5,241 nt of DNA from an uncultured Bacillaceae bacterium (GTDB lineage Bacteria > Bacillota > Bacilli > Bacillales > Cytobacillaceae), in assembly GCA_937995745.1 (NCBI GenBank), contig CALKIU010000147.1, positions 1 through 5,241 of the forward strand, given 5' to 3'. This document shows positions 5,239 to 5,241 of this stretch, one piece after another. How positions within the stretch are numbered: position 1 is the stretch's first letter; each line of letters opens with the position of its first letter. The notes beneath the pieces are model-generated. The model was not told the DNA's origin, did no database searches, and saw nothing but the letters and a program-made list of their open reading frames with translations. Made by a program: the position numbers and the translations under genes.

Positions 5239-5241
5239 GGG

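Overview
The window looks like chromosomal DNA of a low-to-moderate GC Firmicute, most likely a Bacillaceae member. This is inferred from strong AGGAG-type ribosome binding sites, the gene families present, a lipoprotein deacetylase with the domain order of Bacillus PdaC, and rho-independent terminator structures. No rRNA, tRNA, CRISPR array or transposase gene is visible.

Layout, all genes on the + strand. (1) Positions 1-345 hold one copy of a short GGGACA/TGTCCC repeat, a terminator-like hairpin and three consecutive dyads just ahead of the first gene. (2) Positions 346-1828 form a two-gene operon: a Cys-free winged-helix (ArsR-like) regulator overlapping by 29 nt an alpha/beta hydrolase with an intact Ser-Asp-His triad. 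(3) Positions 1829-2852 are about 1 kb without a convincing gene. They hold a second direct copy of the repeat, an extended -10 promoter followed about 55 nt later by a strong terminator (a possible small RNA), an array of five 21-bp tandem units, and a region with mutually exclusive hairpins and three TTAACCG motifs. (4) Positions 2853-4307 encode a lipoprotein peptidoglycan deacetylase of PdaC type. (5) Positions 4450-5238 encode a crotonase-fold protein of the ECHDC3-like type that lacks both glutamates of true enoyl-CoA hydratases.

The regulator and hydrolase probably act together: the regulator likely controls its own operon, and the hydrolase detoxifies or processes an unknown small ester-like molecule. 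The deacetylase is a stand-alone cell-envelope gene (lysozyme resistance or wall remodelling by analogy). The crotonase gene stands alone after a 142-nt gap and its substrate cannot be read from sequence.

The least ordinary features are the repeat-rich spacer at 1829-2118 and a marked base-skew change. The + strand is G-rich over C in the first operon, becomes C-rich inside the last ~115 bp of the hydrolase gene, stays so through the deacetylase, and returns to G-rich in the crotonase gene, although all genes share one strand. I see no clear evidence for a wholly new multi-gene system; the candidate small RNA and the 21-bp array are the best leads.
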